This document shows, in pieces, positions 51,067 to 63,393 of a stretch of DNA of 64,000 bases. The translations under genes were made by a program, and so were the position numbers. Location of the stretch: assembly GCA_949825065.1 (NCBI GenBank), contig OX463839.1:32249540-32313539 (forward strand), given 5' to 3'. How positions within the stretch are numbered: the first letter of the stretch is position 1; each line of letters opens with the position of its first letter. Source of the stretch: Odontocerum albicorne. Its lineage: Eukaryota > Arthropoda > Insecta > Trichoptera > Odontoceridae. The notes beneath the pieces are model-generated. The model was not told the DNA's origin, ran no database searches, and saw only the letters and a program-made list of their open reading frames with translations.

Positions 51067-52766
51067 GTCATATTAGAATATTTAACAATAAATTGCTCTA
51101 TTATTCCACTAATTACATTAATCCCCGCTACACGTGTTTCTACCTCCTATCATAAGGCTGTCTTCAGGCGGAATGATATCGGTTTGTTATGAGAGCAGTA
51201 CTTACACATATATCAGACAGGTGTAATGTTACTATGAACCATCCACATCAATAGTGTGTGTGGTATATTTACGGAAAATTTTCGATTTCAATAAATTAGT
51301 TAAAATATTTTATACCTAACATATACGTATTTCTAAGAATTCGTCAATATTGATGCAGAGGAAAAATGTTTAAGATACTCGTATGTGAAACCTTTTGCAT
51401 TCATTTGGTTATTTATTACTTCTTTGTTTTTGCTTATGGTTTTGTATATCTCGAATGTTTCTAAATTGATTATTTTATACAATTTTGGGATATATGCAAT
51501 ACGTATTAATCTTACTATATTTTTAAATTATGATTTGTCTCTATTATATGGTTTGCAAATTATGGTTTGCAAATACTCTATCACAAATAACTGTAACATA
51601 GGTGGATGGCTGCTGCGCAATGCTCGGAGAATTCAGCTCACTTTCAGAGGCGTAGATCGGTGAAAAGGTAGCAGGGTGAACAGATTCCTCTTAGTCAGGT
51701 ACTAGATGATCGCAAGTAAAACACAGTAGACAGGGTGAACTGAGAAGTGATTTATTTGACTTTTTCACTTCTTATGTGCGGTCAATCGCTCATCGCAAGC
51801 GCCTGTTTTCGCCTTTGCCTGCCGTCACAACTCGCGAAATGTCAAATTTTTCGTAAGTTGTGCGCACGCAGAGGCCGGCCGACTTACGATATAGTCTCGC
51901 GGTGGCCGCGCATAAGTCTCATTTCCGTTGCGGTCGCGACGCAGCGCGGACCCCAACAAACATAAATATTACATAAAAATACCAAACAAATATCAAAATA
52001 TAACTAAATATCTACACATTAAGCAATTAATAAACTAATCCTAATATGTTTTATGATGACGTATACGTCCGATACATTGTTATTAGATACCACTTATGTT
52101 CTTGTATTTTAGAGCCCATGTTTTTTTGTGTATTTCCAATATACAGTACCCGGCGGTAAATAATACACATCGGGATTAAGAAAGAGCCTGTCGGCCATAA
52201 TCGGCTAACTTCGGCTTTGTCTCTGCCATTCATACACGTGTTCCGTCGCGATTTGCCAGTCGTCAAGCGTTCTAGGGACAGAACGTGCTTGTATATTCTT
52301 TCACAAGCATATTCTATATCATATACGCCGTTCTTATGTAATTTATCTCCCATGTCTTTAGCGTTATTTACATAAACTAAAGTTAGTGTAATATACATGT
52401 CTTATTTTCTCATGAAAGAAGCGTGAAACAATTGGGATTTAATTCTTTCAGCCATTCATGTTTTTTTTATTATTTTGGGGTATATACTCGTATAGTTATT
52501 AATTAGTTGAATCTTTAATTTAATCCCAAGTATGCTATATATTACTTTGCCCCTATATCAATTGTTTCTAGCTGTTTTATTTTATTGTTAAGAGTTCTTT
52601 AGTAAAGTCATCCTCTTTCAATAGCATCCTAATCAGTCTCGTTATCACTGAGTGAAATGTTGCAATTATATGGGAATGTGGACGATTCAAAGTACGAGTA
52701 TAAGGAATCATAACGTAAGAGGTAGAAACACGTGTAGCGGGGATCGTTAAATATTCTAGTATGACT
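51067..52766. mobile_element. 1.7-kb segment bounded by inverted repeats
   Basis: The left arm (51067-51147) and the reversed right arm (52719-52766) share GTCATATTAGAATATTTAAC and CCCCGCTACACGTGTTTCTA. The left arm has an extra 35 bp between the two blocks. The interior has GC-rich parts (51775-51960) and no recognisable transposase. Probably a non-autonomous DNA element; the target duplication is unclear. Confidence 0.55.
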
Positions 52767-52779
52767 TAATATTCAGGTG

Positions 52780-55500
52780 ACGCGGAAAGTAAAGTTAATG
52801 CATCTCCCGTGGTCAGGTGAGTGATCTCTAGACCCTCAGACTTTATGTTGATATATGTAACAAGTTCACGGTGCAGCGTCAGTTGGCATTGCCAGATTAA
52901 ACTTGATTTGGTAATAGAGGCAGCTCTTACGAGAAGAATCTTACGATAATTTGGTCACAGCGCAGGAAGAAAACGACAGCCTTGGGTTATATGTTCTGGC
53001 AGAAAGTATAAAATGCTAAACGGAGTAGAGGCCGAGCACCCAAACGATTCAGGAATCATTTGAAAAAAAAAACAATTATGGGCTCATTTCAGGAGGGTAA
53101 AAGATAGTTGGCACCCATGGTGAGTATGATCCTTAGAATTGAGGGAACGGTCAAGAAGAAACCGTTTGAACAAATGACGTACATATCGCTAACATCACGA
53201 GAATCTCTATATTTGCATATTATAAGCATTGTGACAATCTTAATCATTCTTACTGATGATATTTAAATACGATCACGCTCTGTGAGTTAATACAATCAGG
53301 GTATTTTCCATACAAGCTATCTATTTCTTTTTTTTCGATCTAATGTTACTTAAGGTGTTCTTTAGGGGGCTCATTGTGATATGTAATGTGTTGTTGTTAT
53401 ATTATTAAAACGTAACTGTGATTGTAATTTATCCAATACAGGGTACAGACATAACGAACTCGAGGTCCAGCGCCGCCGTCTTACCCTTACCATACAATGA
53501 TGACTATCTTTGTATCCCTGCCGTTCAAAAATCCGCAGTCCTTATTCCATCATATTGTTCAACCACACTGTGGCCTTGTAGTCACACTCGAGAGAATGAA
53601 AGGCTAAGAGAGTCAACCAGCCTGACGGGCATATTATACTATTTAGCTGTTAGCTCCTGTAATTGAAATTACTCAGTATATTTTTATACTGCCAGAATTA
53701 CATATGTGCATATTAATAATTTACTGAAGAATTATTCCAAAGATGTGTTAAACTACGAATAATGAATTTGATTTTACAATACAAACCCTCGTTTCTGTTG
53801 AAATAAACACTGTTCCTTTCTTCATCTTAAGCACTGCATATTCTTTCAATCCACATTATTTCCTAATGTCCTCATTCCTTATTCTGTCATACATTGTTTT
53901 CTAAATTCTCCGCAAAACCTCAAATCCGTTTAAAACTGTATTTAATAGAAATGATATATTTTTTAAATTGTATAACGTGCATTGACGCTAATGAGTATAT
54001 CTATATGGTCCAAGTCCGGCAAAATCATTTTCGCTCAACGAATTAGGAGTAAGGAAAAAAAATAATAGGTTATTGCAATACATTTATCATATTCTAAATT
54101 CAACAATTGTTAATGAATAATTCATTGGTACCAAAGAAATATTCTCTTTTGTGCGACACATTTTTTTTAATGCAATATATTATAATGAATCTGCCAACGA
54201 AACGCGAATGCACTTTGTAGCCGTGTCCCAAGAACGAAGAATTGGAAGAATCGTCTTGTGTGGTCTGGCGGCTGCCCGCGTTGCGGCGCAGCGTGGGGGG
54301 TCTCGCGTCTAAATTTCAGCCCGACAGCACCACATTATTATTTGCTGCAGCCCGTTATGCAAAAATCAACCAAGCCCCGCTAATTTCCAGCCAAATAACA
54401 CTGGATGCCATCGCGAATGTGCAATCTATAGCGCTGTTTCCTTGTCATTCTCTTCTTAATGGCAGTTTAAATGGCGAGCAGTCGCGGCTAAAGAGTAATT
54501 TATACTTCGATGAAACGATTAATACGAATTCTAAGAATGTTTGTACAATAAAATTCGCCGTAATTATCGGCATCATATCCGCTTCCGTGGCATAGAAACC
54601 ACTTAAATATTTTAATAGATCCAAAATAGAAGTCATTTGTGTTATTCTTCTTCTCCGCAGTCGAGCAGTAGCGTAACAAGTTTGAGACATTGTCTCTGGG
54701 ACAAATGACAAATCTCTGGCGCAAAGACATGGATCAAACCATTTTTGTAATGCTTTTCCTTAATTTTTGTCTCACGTGTCTTCGTCAGACACTTTTTTAT
54801 ACAAAACTCCAAACAATGTCTGTTGTTTTTTCTTGTGGAATCGATCACTACTCATTTATTTAAAATTTATCTTGCAGCAGCCCGCTGGTGCTGGTATTAA
54901 TTTATTTCTCTCTCGATCCCCTTATCCTATAGAAAGCTCGGGGTGCCATAGCTTATTCCCATAGCTTATCCTGGCCCTAACATTATTATTAAAAAAAAAT
55001 CAAATGTCAAATCGATAAAAAAATTATTTACAATTCGAAAGAACTCTTTTTCTTTTGATACAGCACGAATAGTTGTCACCAACATACGAATAACTTAAAA
55101 CCAATAAAAACATTTACCTACAACAAATTGTCATAAAAATCGAACCTACCTCTGTAAAAAAAATATAAAAATGGCATAAAATAGTTTTAAGTACCTACAA
55201 AATATCATAAATATAATATTACTAAAATCTGATATTTTTTGCAACGTAATTATATTTTGTATTGTTTATTCGTATTATTAATAACACAACACTTCATTCG
55301 TTATTGGCTATCTCCACTGCTGAAATTTTACATATGACGCGGTAAGAGATATTTATGTATTGATGATGAATATCTTAAAATAAATGACCAATTACCCTGA
55401 TTTAATATAATCTTATTTTGAGAATTCCTCTCCATCATGCAGTTCGGAAGGCGGCGATAAGAGTAGTCGAATGAAAATACATCTTGTTAAAACCCTGATT
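52780..55500. other. Intergenic DNA, nothing assigned
   Basis: Two GC-richer patches with short open frames (53418-53666 and 54242-54595) have no recognisable motif. They may be old element fragments. Confidence 0.4.
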
Positions 55501-55509
55501 TTCTAAATA

Positions 55510-55915
55510 TTCATTTATATCTCAAAAACCTGGACAATGCCAGAGAAAGATCAAGGACGGACTCTTTCGAGATGTAGTTTTGGCGACAATTGCTGAGTAT
55601 TTCATTGACAGGATGAAGAACAAATGCTTCTACGAGTATATTATAAGAAAGTAACATGTCAGAGAGGCTATCAAGAGTATGGTATATACTCGAAGTGTTC
55701 TTTCTTCACATTTTGAGTAAAATTATATGGAAAGATTCATGGTTACTGGCAATGTGGTAGATCGCAGGAGCAGAGGCAGATCACCTATGCGCTGTAGCGA
55801 CCAGGTAAAGAGTGCTACGGGCCTATCTACCATAAGCTTTGTAGACAGCGGAATGCCGAGAGGACTAGAGAATAGTGCGCACGGCATACAACAGTTTCAG
55901 TGTGGGCCACGTTCC
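55510..55915 (+). pseudogene. RTE-like LINE fragment
   Basis: It contains MERFMVTGNVVDRRSRGRSP, SDQVKSATGLSTISF and, upstream in shifted frames, text related to the reverse-transcriptase C-terminus. This differs from the 49200 family and resembles the 50100 family in layout (LEKL-x-GTGEG against ERFMVTGNV). Confidence 0.65.
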
Positions 55916-56261
55916 TCGGCCTTGAAGTCACGGCGCAGAAGAAATCTCATCGGGGATCTTGCCTTCTCCAATATCCCTTTACGAGCCCTCCATTGCGCCT
56001 CTTTCAGCGTGGACAATGTGTCCAAATATTTGGAGATAGCTTATTGATGACAAACTGTAGCGATACACAACACTACGTGTAGTTCAACATTTTATTTTAT
56101 GACCAAAATTGTTCAATTCGCAATAATGTCAACAAATAAGAAGACCCGAAAGATTTTTGTACTGACATTTAGATTTCTTATGTAAAATAACGAGCTTATA
56201 GGTATTATAAGATAACTCTCAGCGATATTATGGAAATACTTTTTAAATTTATAATACCGAC

Positions 56262-56456
56262 GCGTGGCTTAGTTGATAAGACGCCTGTCTAACAATCCGG
56301 GGTTGCGAGTTACATTTCCGTTGGAACCCAGATTTTTTTAAAAGCGTTATAATCTGGGTTTCCCTTAAATATTTTGACTGGATGAAATTGCCACATGGCA
56401 ATAAGCTCGCCAGGTTGTACTGCATAAAACGAAAGTGTAATACAATACAATATCTA
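56262..56456 (+). mobile_element. tRNA-headed SINE, TTGCCA-body type
   Basis: The head CGCGTGGCTTAGTTGATAAG then GGGGTTGCGAGTTACATTTC is followed by a body with TTGCCACATGGCAATAAG and ACGAAAGTGTAATACAATAC. The same structure lies inverted at 61315-61557. Confidence 0.65.
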
Positions 56457-57158
56457 CAGGGAACTAAGATGTTTTAAATGAAGAATCAAGACATCATGAA
56501 AAGAAATAAACGAAATGCCAATGGCTCGAATTTGAATTAATTTCAGTAGCACAATACCAGATATGGATGAGGAGAAAATGGAAAGTTTAATTTGCAAAAA
56601 ATATTATGTACACATTTCGCACCTCAATGTGTTGTTAGTAGTGAAACCGGTTTCACCGCTTCCCCTCCAGGACCGACATAACATAACGTACAGGGCTCGA
56701 ACTCACATTTCAGCAGATTTCGTTAAAAAAAATATCGAATGCAACTGAACAAAATATTATGTGCGTGTATACTTTAGTAAAGTGAATTGAATAACAGTTC
56801 CATAGAATTTATTACGAAGTCGTCGTTATTAAGTAAACATATTCAATATACATTAAAATCAGATATTTCGGTGAATACTCCTAGTTTGATTAAAGTAAAT
56901 GAGGAATCCGTTATTAATATTATATATGATATCGGTTTTCATTTCATTTTCAAGACTCAAATGAACAGGGTATTTACAACTTACAGATAAATCGTTTGCG
57001 TATGTATAATACATATTAAATTATATTGTATAAGCTAGTCCCGAATATCGAACATATGTTTTTAATAACAAAATTCACAAACATACTCAGCACAGTCGAG
57101 TATTGTTACCAGATGAACTCGTTTAGCAGACAGGGACACTTTTTAAAATAAAAATTGT

Positions 57159-57231
57159 ACCATCCAGAATCGAATCTTAAACCTTCATGCGGAAGTTAAA
57201 CGTTTTATCAACTAGGCCACCGAGATTGTTG
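57159..57231 (-). mobile_element. tRNA-headed SINE head, minus strand
   Basis: The reverse strand reads TCGGTGGCCTAGTTGATAAA and AAGATTCGATTCTGGATGG. Only the head region is clear. Confidence 0.55.
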
Positions 57232-57732
57232 GTTTTAACCAGTCAATATAACACGGCACAATACTAGTATATTTCCTATCTTATGTGCGATACAAAGGTG
57301 TTATCTTCCGCCGTAAATAGAATATTTTTCTCTTTGTATCAGAGTTATATTTCGTGTATGCGAATGTTGTAAATCAATGAGAGGTTTGGACCTACAGCGA
57401 AGGTCCGATTGATTAAAGCTGCATTTTGCAGAGGAAAAAACCCGACCCACCTGCCGGATTCAAGTCGTGAATTAGAGCCACATTGCTATCAAATTGTGAG
57501 ATGCATTTTGAAAGAATCAATAAAAACCGACATCTCAAATCGGACACTAAAATATTTTTGTGCGCGAGGTTTCAATACAAAGACGATACCAAAAAAAGTA
57601 ACTGAGATGTATTTTTCTAAATATATTTTTCATCGTTCGTTAGAATTCACTATTATTAATTTAATAAATTCATAATAGGTATGAGTTTTTTTAAAACAAG
57701 TGTTTTCGAAATATTACAAGAAATCTCTAGGT

Positions 57733-57772
57733 GATTTTATTTCATATTGAAAAAATAAACGACACTTTAGTG
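57733..57772 (+). repeat. 41-bp direct repeat, copy 1
   Basis: GATTTTATTTCATATTGAAA then AAATAAACGACACTTTAGTG is identical at 59198-59238. Flanking sequences differ. Confidence 0.8.
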
Positions 57773-57879
57773 TCCTTCATATACGAGTATATCTGTTACG
57801 ATGATATATAAAAAAAGATATCGTATTTGATCTAATGAATAGAGGATTATGAAATAAATGAATATTAACCATAAATGCA

Positions 57880-58160
57880 ATGTTTAATTAATGGTATTTC
57901 GAGAACGTGCATAGATGGCCTGAGATGGTGTGGGTGTATTGAAAGAATGCTTGAAGAAATAATAAGAAAACCAATATACAGTGTAAATTTGAATAGAAGG
58001 AACGGTAGAAGAAAGGCAATATGGTTGAATCAAGTGAATTATATTTTGAAAGAAGGGAATGTAAAAAGTTAGAGAAGATAACATATATGGACATGGAGGA
58101 GGCGAAAGGCGTTTGTCGCGATAGGAAAATCTGGCGCTCTGTCTTCTCTGCGTGATACGT
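57880..58160 (+). pseudogene. 3' end of RTE-like LINE
   Basis: It reads MLEEIIRKPIYSVNLN, LNQVNYILKEGNVKS, then in another frame MDMEEAKGVCRDRKIWRSVF. Same family as 49200-49970 and 20325-20505. Confidence 0.72.
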
Positions 58161-58566
58161 ATTTAAATTTGTATAAATTGTACATTTTTGGTCAAAACGA
58201 ATTTCGTAATATACAGCGTAGGCACTATTTTAGAACATCGTTGTGAAATTAATCCCCATGGAATTTTTCTTCGTTCTTGAAACTTGGCCAAGACGTCGGT
58301 ACGAGTATGTATAAAGAAGTATTCCCAAGCAAGTATACTAAAAGTATACAACACAAAGGTAGCTTGAATCATACTTTTCTAAGAGCCTCAATATTTTATA
58401 TTATTATTTTTTTTATATCTGAGAATCAAGAGGAATTCAGTACTCCCTAATAGTTGAGCGACCAAAAAATGTTTCTGCGACACCTTTACGTGCAGCGTGC
58501 AGGGAATATGGATTATACTCGTACACATATCTTTCCTTTATTTGTTAATGGATATTCTTGAATATT

Positions 58567-58660
58567 CTCCTTAAGCGTTAGGAAAGATCTACTATAGTCA
58601 CCTGTTTGTACATACAAAAACTACTAACAGGAAAAATTACGAACCCCTTGTTAATTAACA
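58567..58660 (+). repeat. Interspersed repeat, copy 2
   Basis: A diverged copy of the repeat at 20084-20180, ending ACGAACCCCTTGTTAATT. Confidence 0.65.
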
Positions 58661-59500
58661 GCGCCACTACAGAGTTCCAGAATTCAGCACATTGAGTTCT
58701 CTCGTTGAACAAATTTTCCGATATTGACATCTTTAATATCTCGGTGGCTAAATAGAGGAGGAATAAATAAGCCACTTAATGTAAGCGTGAGTAATCATTG
58801 CTCTACTTAATATATTTTTATTTTATATTATGTACCAAATGTAAAATAAATAAATAAATAAAAATTATGCTCATTTCTCAGAACCCAAACATCATCATAT
58901 TTAATTGTATTAGATTCATTATCATATGTGTTTCGCTATGAAATTGATACTTTAATAAAGGTGAACCATTGACTTTTTTAGCCGGCCACGAGATGGCAGG
59001 TGTTTCTCCAAATAAAAAAAATGTTTTGTGTTACACACACACTCGGTTTGGCAACAAACTGTTCAAATAACTTGCTATATTGAAGGCTTTGCAGTTGATA
59101 GAAGGCAATGTCGCGGTTCCAAAACAATTTTTGTTGTTAACGAGTAGTCAAATAACTATTGATATATTGAAAGACTAAAGTCTTTATTTCAAGATTTTAT
59201 TTCATATTGAAAAAATAAACGACACTTTAGTGTATCTGACTTTAAAGATCTTTAGTCGAACATTGATAACTGTTGTGATAATCAATTATTCTTAAACTTA
59301 AATAAATGCCATGTATCACATTTTCCTAGAAAGCTTGCCATACAACGTGAAATAAATTAGCCATATGACTTGAAAAAAGTTACACTTGATCGCTGTAACA
59401 AAATATAATACATAATTCTTGTGAACAAAAAACTTCCTCTCGGATATCACATTGGCTATATTGTGAATAGAGGTAACAAATAATTAAGTTTTATAATGCG
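58661..59500. other. Intergenic DNA before the hexamer array
   Basis: It holds copy 2 of the 41-bp direct repeat at 59198-59238. Nothing else is seen. Confidence 0.5.
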
Positions 59501-59513
59501 GTTATGGGTATAA

Positions 59514-60196
<683 letters not shown>

Positions 60197-60600
60197 CAGG
60201 CCGTTTTCAAATTTGTCAGTTGTAAAACTCTTACATTATGTTACATCTATGTGGGAGCATCTTAGAGTTTGGCAAGATAATCTGGAACCCCAATCTTAAA
60301 AATCTTATTGACAGAGTATAAAGTATACAAATTTTTGCGTACGTTAATCCCCAATGATTCTAATTCAGTATTGGAATATCACGGAGTTGCGCCTCTTATT
60401 TCTCGTAGATCCAAAATGAATATTAGTTTTTTGTTCTAAATTAGTAATAAATGAACGTTAGATAGACTAATAGAGTTGTGGACTCCACGGTTTTACTTGA
60501 AATAATACGTTTCAGTTGCTCCATGCGTTTAACTAGATCGACTGATCTATTCAGTGTACTGGAAAAAAATTAAATCTGGATTAAACTTTTTTTAAAATAT

Positions 60601-60680
60601 GGATTCTAACGGGAATTAAACCCTCAACCCTCGGATTAAAAGGCAGGAGTCTTATCAACTAGGTCACGGAGGTCGTCTTT
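60601..60680 (-). mobile_element. tRNA-headed SINE head, minus strand
   Basis: The reverse strand reads GACGACCTCCGTGACCTAGT then TGATAAGACTCC and GAGGGTTTAATTCCCGTTAG. One of the best-preserved heads, with both promoter-like boxes. Confidence 0.65.
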
Positions 60681-61079
60681 TGTCAGCATTAGTTTATTAG
60701 ATTTATTTTTTGATCTTTTGCCAGTATTGGCAATCTTATTGATAGCAGGCTTGATCTTAGAGCGCTCTGGGTGACGTTTGTTACTCAATAGCGCTTTTTA
60801 AGTTGTACTTTTTTTTATATTAAAAAGTTCGATTTTTTGTAGCGTTTCAATGAATAATAAAAAATATTATAGACACTTGATCCATTAAAACACCGTTGCT
60901 GTTACATAAATCTCGGAGTCATGAAAATTTATTAAAACGAAATCACCATTAGTCTGCTTTCCTTTTAAGGTTAAATGAATAGTTTGTAATTAAACTAGGC
61001 AATTTCACGGATTAAATAAATATTCTTCCCGTCCTTTTAAAAACAGACAAACCAGTTTATACATTTTTTGTTGTTTTTC

Positions 61080-61215
61080 CAGTCGGAACGCGTGGTCTGG
61101 GGTTCGGGACCCGGGAGGAAAAAGTCTAATTATAGGGTTGATCGCCTTAATGCCAGACCAGGCACAATCTTCTGGGGTCTACTGTGCCCACAGGGGCGGC
61201 GATAGACGTAAGCAT
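61080..61215. other. GC-rich patch of unknown nature
   Basis: The sequence around GGGTTCGGGACCCGGGAGG and CACAGGGGCGGCGATAGAC stands out from AT-rich surroundings. It may be an old LINE or SINE fragment. Not identified. Confidence 0.3.
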
Positions 61216-61314
61216 ATGAATTTACTACAGCAAGAAAATAATATTTCGATGAAATAACATAATGCAAGAATAATCGATAAAATTCGAAAACCATTTCCGT
61301 GCTTATAGTATTAT

Positions 61315-61557
61315 TATACCTATGTATGTATTACTCTTTCGTTGTATACTGTATCCTTGTATGTATTACTCTTTCGCTGTATGCTGTTGACTTATTGCCA
61401 CGTGGCAATCTCTTCCGATCAACCAGATTTTTTAAAATTAAGCTTTAAACGAAAACTAGACTGGAACCATTTAAAAAAACTTTGTTTCAACGGGAATCGT
61501 ATCCGCAACTCTTGAGTTGGAAAGCGGGCTTCATATCAACTAGACTGTCTAGTTATT
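61315..61557 (-). mobile_element. tRNA-headed SINE, TTGCCA-body type, minus strand
   Basis: The inverted counterpart of 56262-56456: GTATTACTCTTTCG (duplicated here), TTGCCACGTGGCAATC, AACCAGATTTTTT and the head at 61489-61557. Confidence 0.65.
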
Positions 61558-61872
61558 AAATCGAATTAAATTGTGTATGAGCTGTCATCTACTCTACGGC
61601 ACTCGATTCCTATTGAAAATGTTTTTCTTTTTACTTATAACACCATCATCACAATCATGCCATGCCTTTGTTAGGGCAGGGAGAGAAAACAGATCTCCAC
61701 AAAAATCTCTTAAATTTAGTGTAATACTTGAAATAATTTTATATTTTATACTATTTAACATGCTACATTTTGTAATAATGTTTTAGTGTTTCATATGCAT
61801 TTTTACAATTGTTCTTATGAAATAAGTCTTAAATTTTTTAATTGTTTAATACTTACATGTTTTTTTTGTACT

Positions 61873-62144
61873 TGTTATATTTGGTCCATAGTATGTAATG
61901 TGCAAAGGTTATATTTGGTCCATAGTATGTAATGTGCAAAGGTTATATTTGGTCCATAGTATGTAATGTGCAAAGGTTATATTTGGTCCATAGTATGTAA
62001 TGTGCAAAGGTTATATTTGGTCCATAGTATGTAATGTGCAAAGGTTATATTTGGTCCATAGTATGTAATGTGCAAAGGTTATATTTGGTCCATAGTATGT
62101 AATGTGCAAAGGTTATATTTGGTCCATAGTATGTAATGTGCAAA
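61873..62144. repeat. 34-bp minisatellite, 8 units
   Basis: The unit begins GGTTATATTTGGTCCATAGT and ends GTAATGTGCAAA. Starts are at 61873, 61907, 61941, 61975, 62009, 62043, 62077 and 62111. Units 2-8 are identical by eye; unit 1 begins TGTT in place of GGTT. Confidence 0.97.
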
Positions 62145-62917
62145 GGACCTGAAAAATAAATGGAGTTTAATTCCATTCTGGCACACGTATTTCGTTTCTT
62201 TCAGGTCGATCTCCGCGCCAGCCATGCTCTTCTAATAAAAAAAGCTTTTCATTCCTTGCTTTTTCAGAGTTTTTAGCTTACAAAATGTATTACTTCATAA
62301 AAGATTAAAAAAATTGTAGACATGGTAAAATTGAAGCGTCAAATAGATTTTTCTAAGATGTAATTAAAACATCTACATAATATTATGACATTAAGATTAA
62401 TAGTAACAATATTTGCTGTTACAAAATAATTGGGAATAACATATCGAGAGTTGTAAATAATCATATTTTTTATATTTACATTTGTAATTAATCTAATTAA
62501 AATTGATAAGAAACCTTGAGAGAGCTCGTTGATTGGTGTAGAAGAATTATCGTGGCATGACGCTGGACTTCCAGATCTATGAATACATAAATTATCATTA
62601 ATTCATTAATTTATGGTTGATTTCGACCATTAACAATTTTTACAAAACATGATTAGAGTGCGAGTGAATACGGAAATCTAAAATGGCACAATAATATACA
62701 TAAATATCAAAACACTCACATGATTCATACTATCTGTGTCAAAAATAAGTAGGTATAAATAAACTAACAAAAACAACAGGCCAGAACCCAGAAGGAACAG
62801 GGCCGTAAGCGATACAAGAAGAAAAAACAGCAAATAAACTTCATGAACACATTTCAATTGACACAATTGTATACCTCGACATTCACTCTATATTTCTATT
62901 CACAGACCGAAAATAGC
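62145..62917. other. AT-rich intergenic DNA
   Basis: No feature was recognised. Confidence 0.5.
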
Positions 62918-62925
62918 TTCTATAC

Positions 62926-63385
62926 CATTGTTTCTCAACCTTTTAGGACAAAAAAATTAACACTTCGCGACTCCACTACAAAAACTTAAAGTCTTATTAC
63001 AGAATGATTTAACACTTAAATGGGAAAAATATACACAACTTAATTAAAGTGACAGATCTGTTTCGCTTACCAAAATCATTGTTAAGCGAAACCGATATGT
63101 CACTTTAATTTAAATTGTTGTGTAGATTTTTTCTACATTTAAGTGATAAACCATGCTGTAATAAAATGGAGTTCTACTATATAAATACCAAATCAATTAA
63201 TAACTTAATATCTTGTTAATGCGTGTTCACGTAGCCGCACAAATCTTGTACTTGGACTTGTTCTTTTTACTCAGAAAATATATTATTTTCCTTTTGTACA
63301 CGTAAGTCATTTTTATTTTCGTGATCCCTCTAATATACCATCGTAACCCCCCTAGGGGTCGCGACTCACAATTTAACAAACAATG
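62926..63385. mobile_element. hAT-type MITE, 460 bp, with internal hairpin
   Basis: 8-bp target duplication TTCTATAC (62918-62925) and TTCTACAC (63386-63393), one mismatch. Ends are CATTGTTT and its complement AAACAATG, a variant of the hAT CAGTG terminus. Inside, 62998-63070 and 63083-63165 fold into an imperfect stem of about 75-85 bp with a loop near 63071-63082. No coding capacity. Confidence 0.75.
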
Positions 63386-63393
63386 TTCTACAC

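Noticed and set aside
53418..54595. Two frames of 82 and 117 codons in a GC-richer region
   Set aside because: No start context, motif, splice logic or family resemblance supports a gene.
55727..56047. 106-codon frame MERFMVTGNVV as a host gene
   Set aside because: Its first half matches LINE reverse-transcriptase C-terminal text (RGRSPMR, DQVK); the rest runs into unrelated DNA.
57733..59238. LTR retrotransposon bounded by the 41-bp direct repeats
   Set aside because: The repeats are too short, lack TG...CA ends, and no gag or pol text lies between them; a LINE fragment lies there instead.
61873..62144. Regular 34-bp repeats considered as a CRISPR array
   Set aside because: Units are contiguous with no variable spacers, and the genome is eukaryotic.
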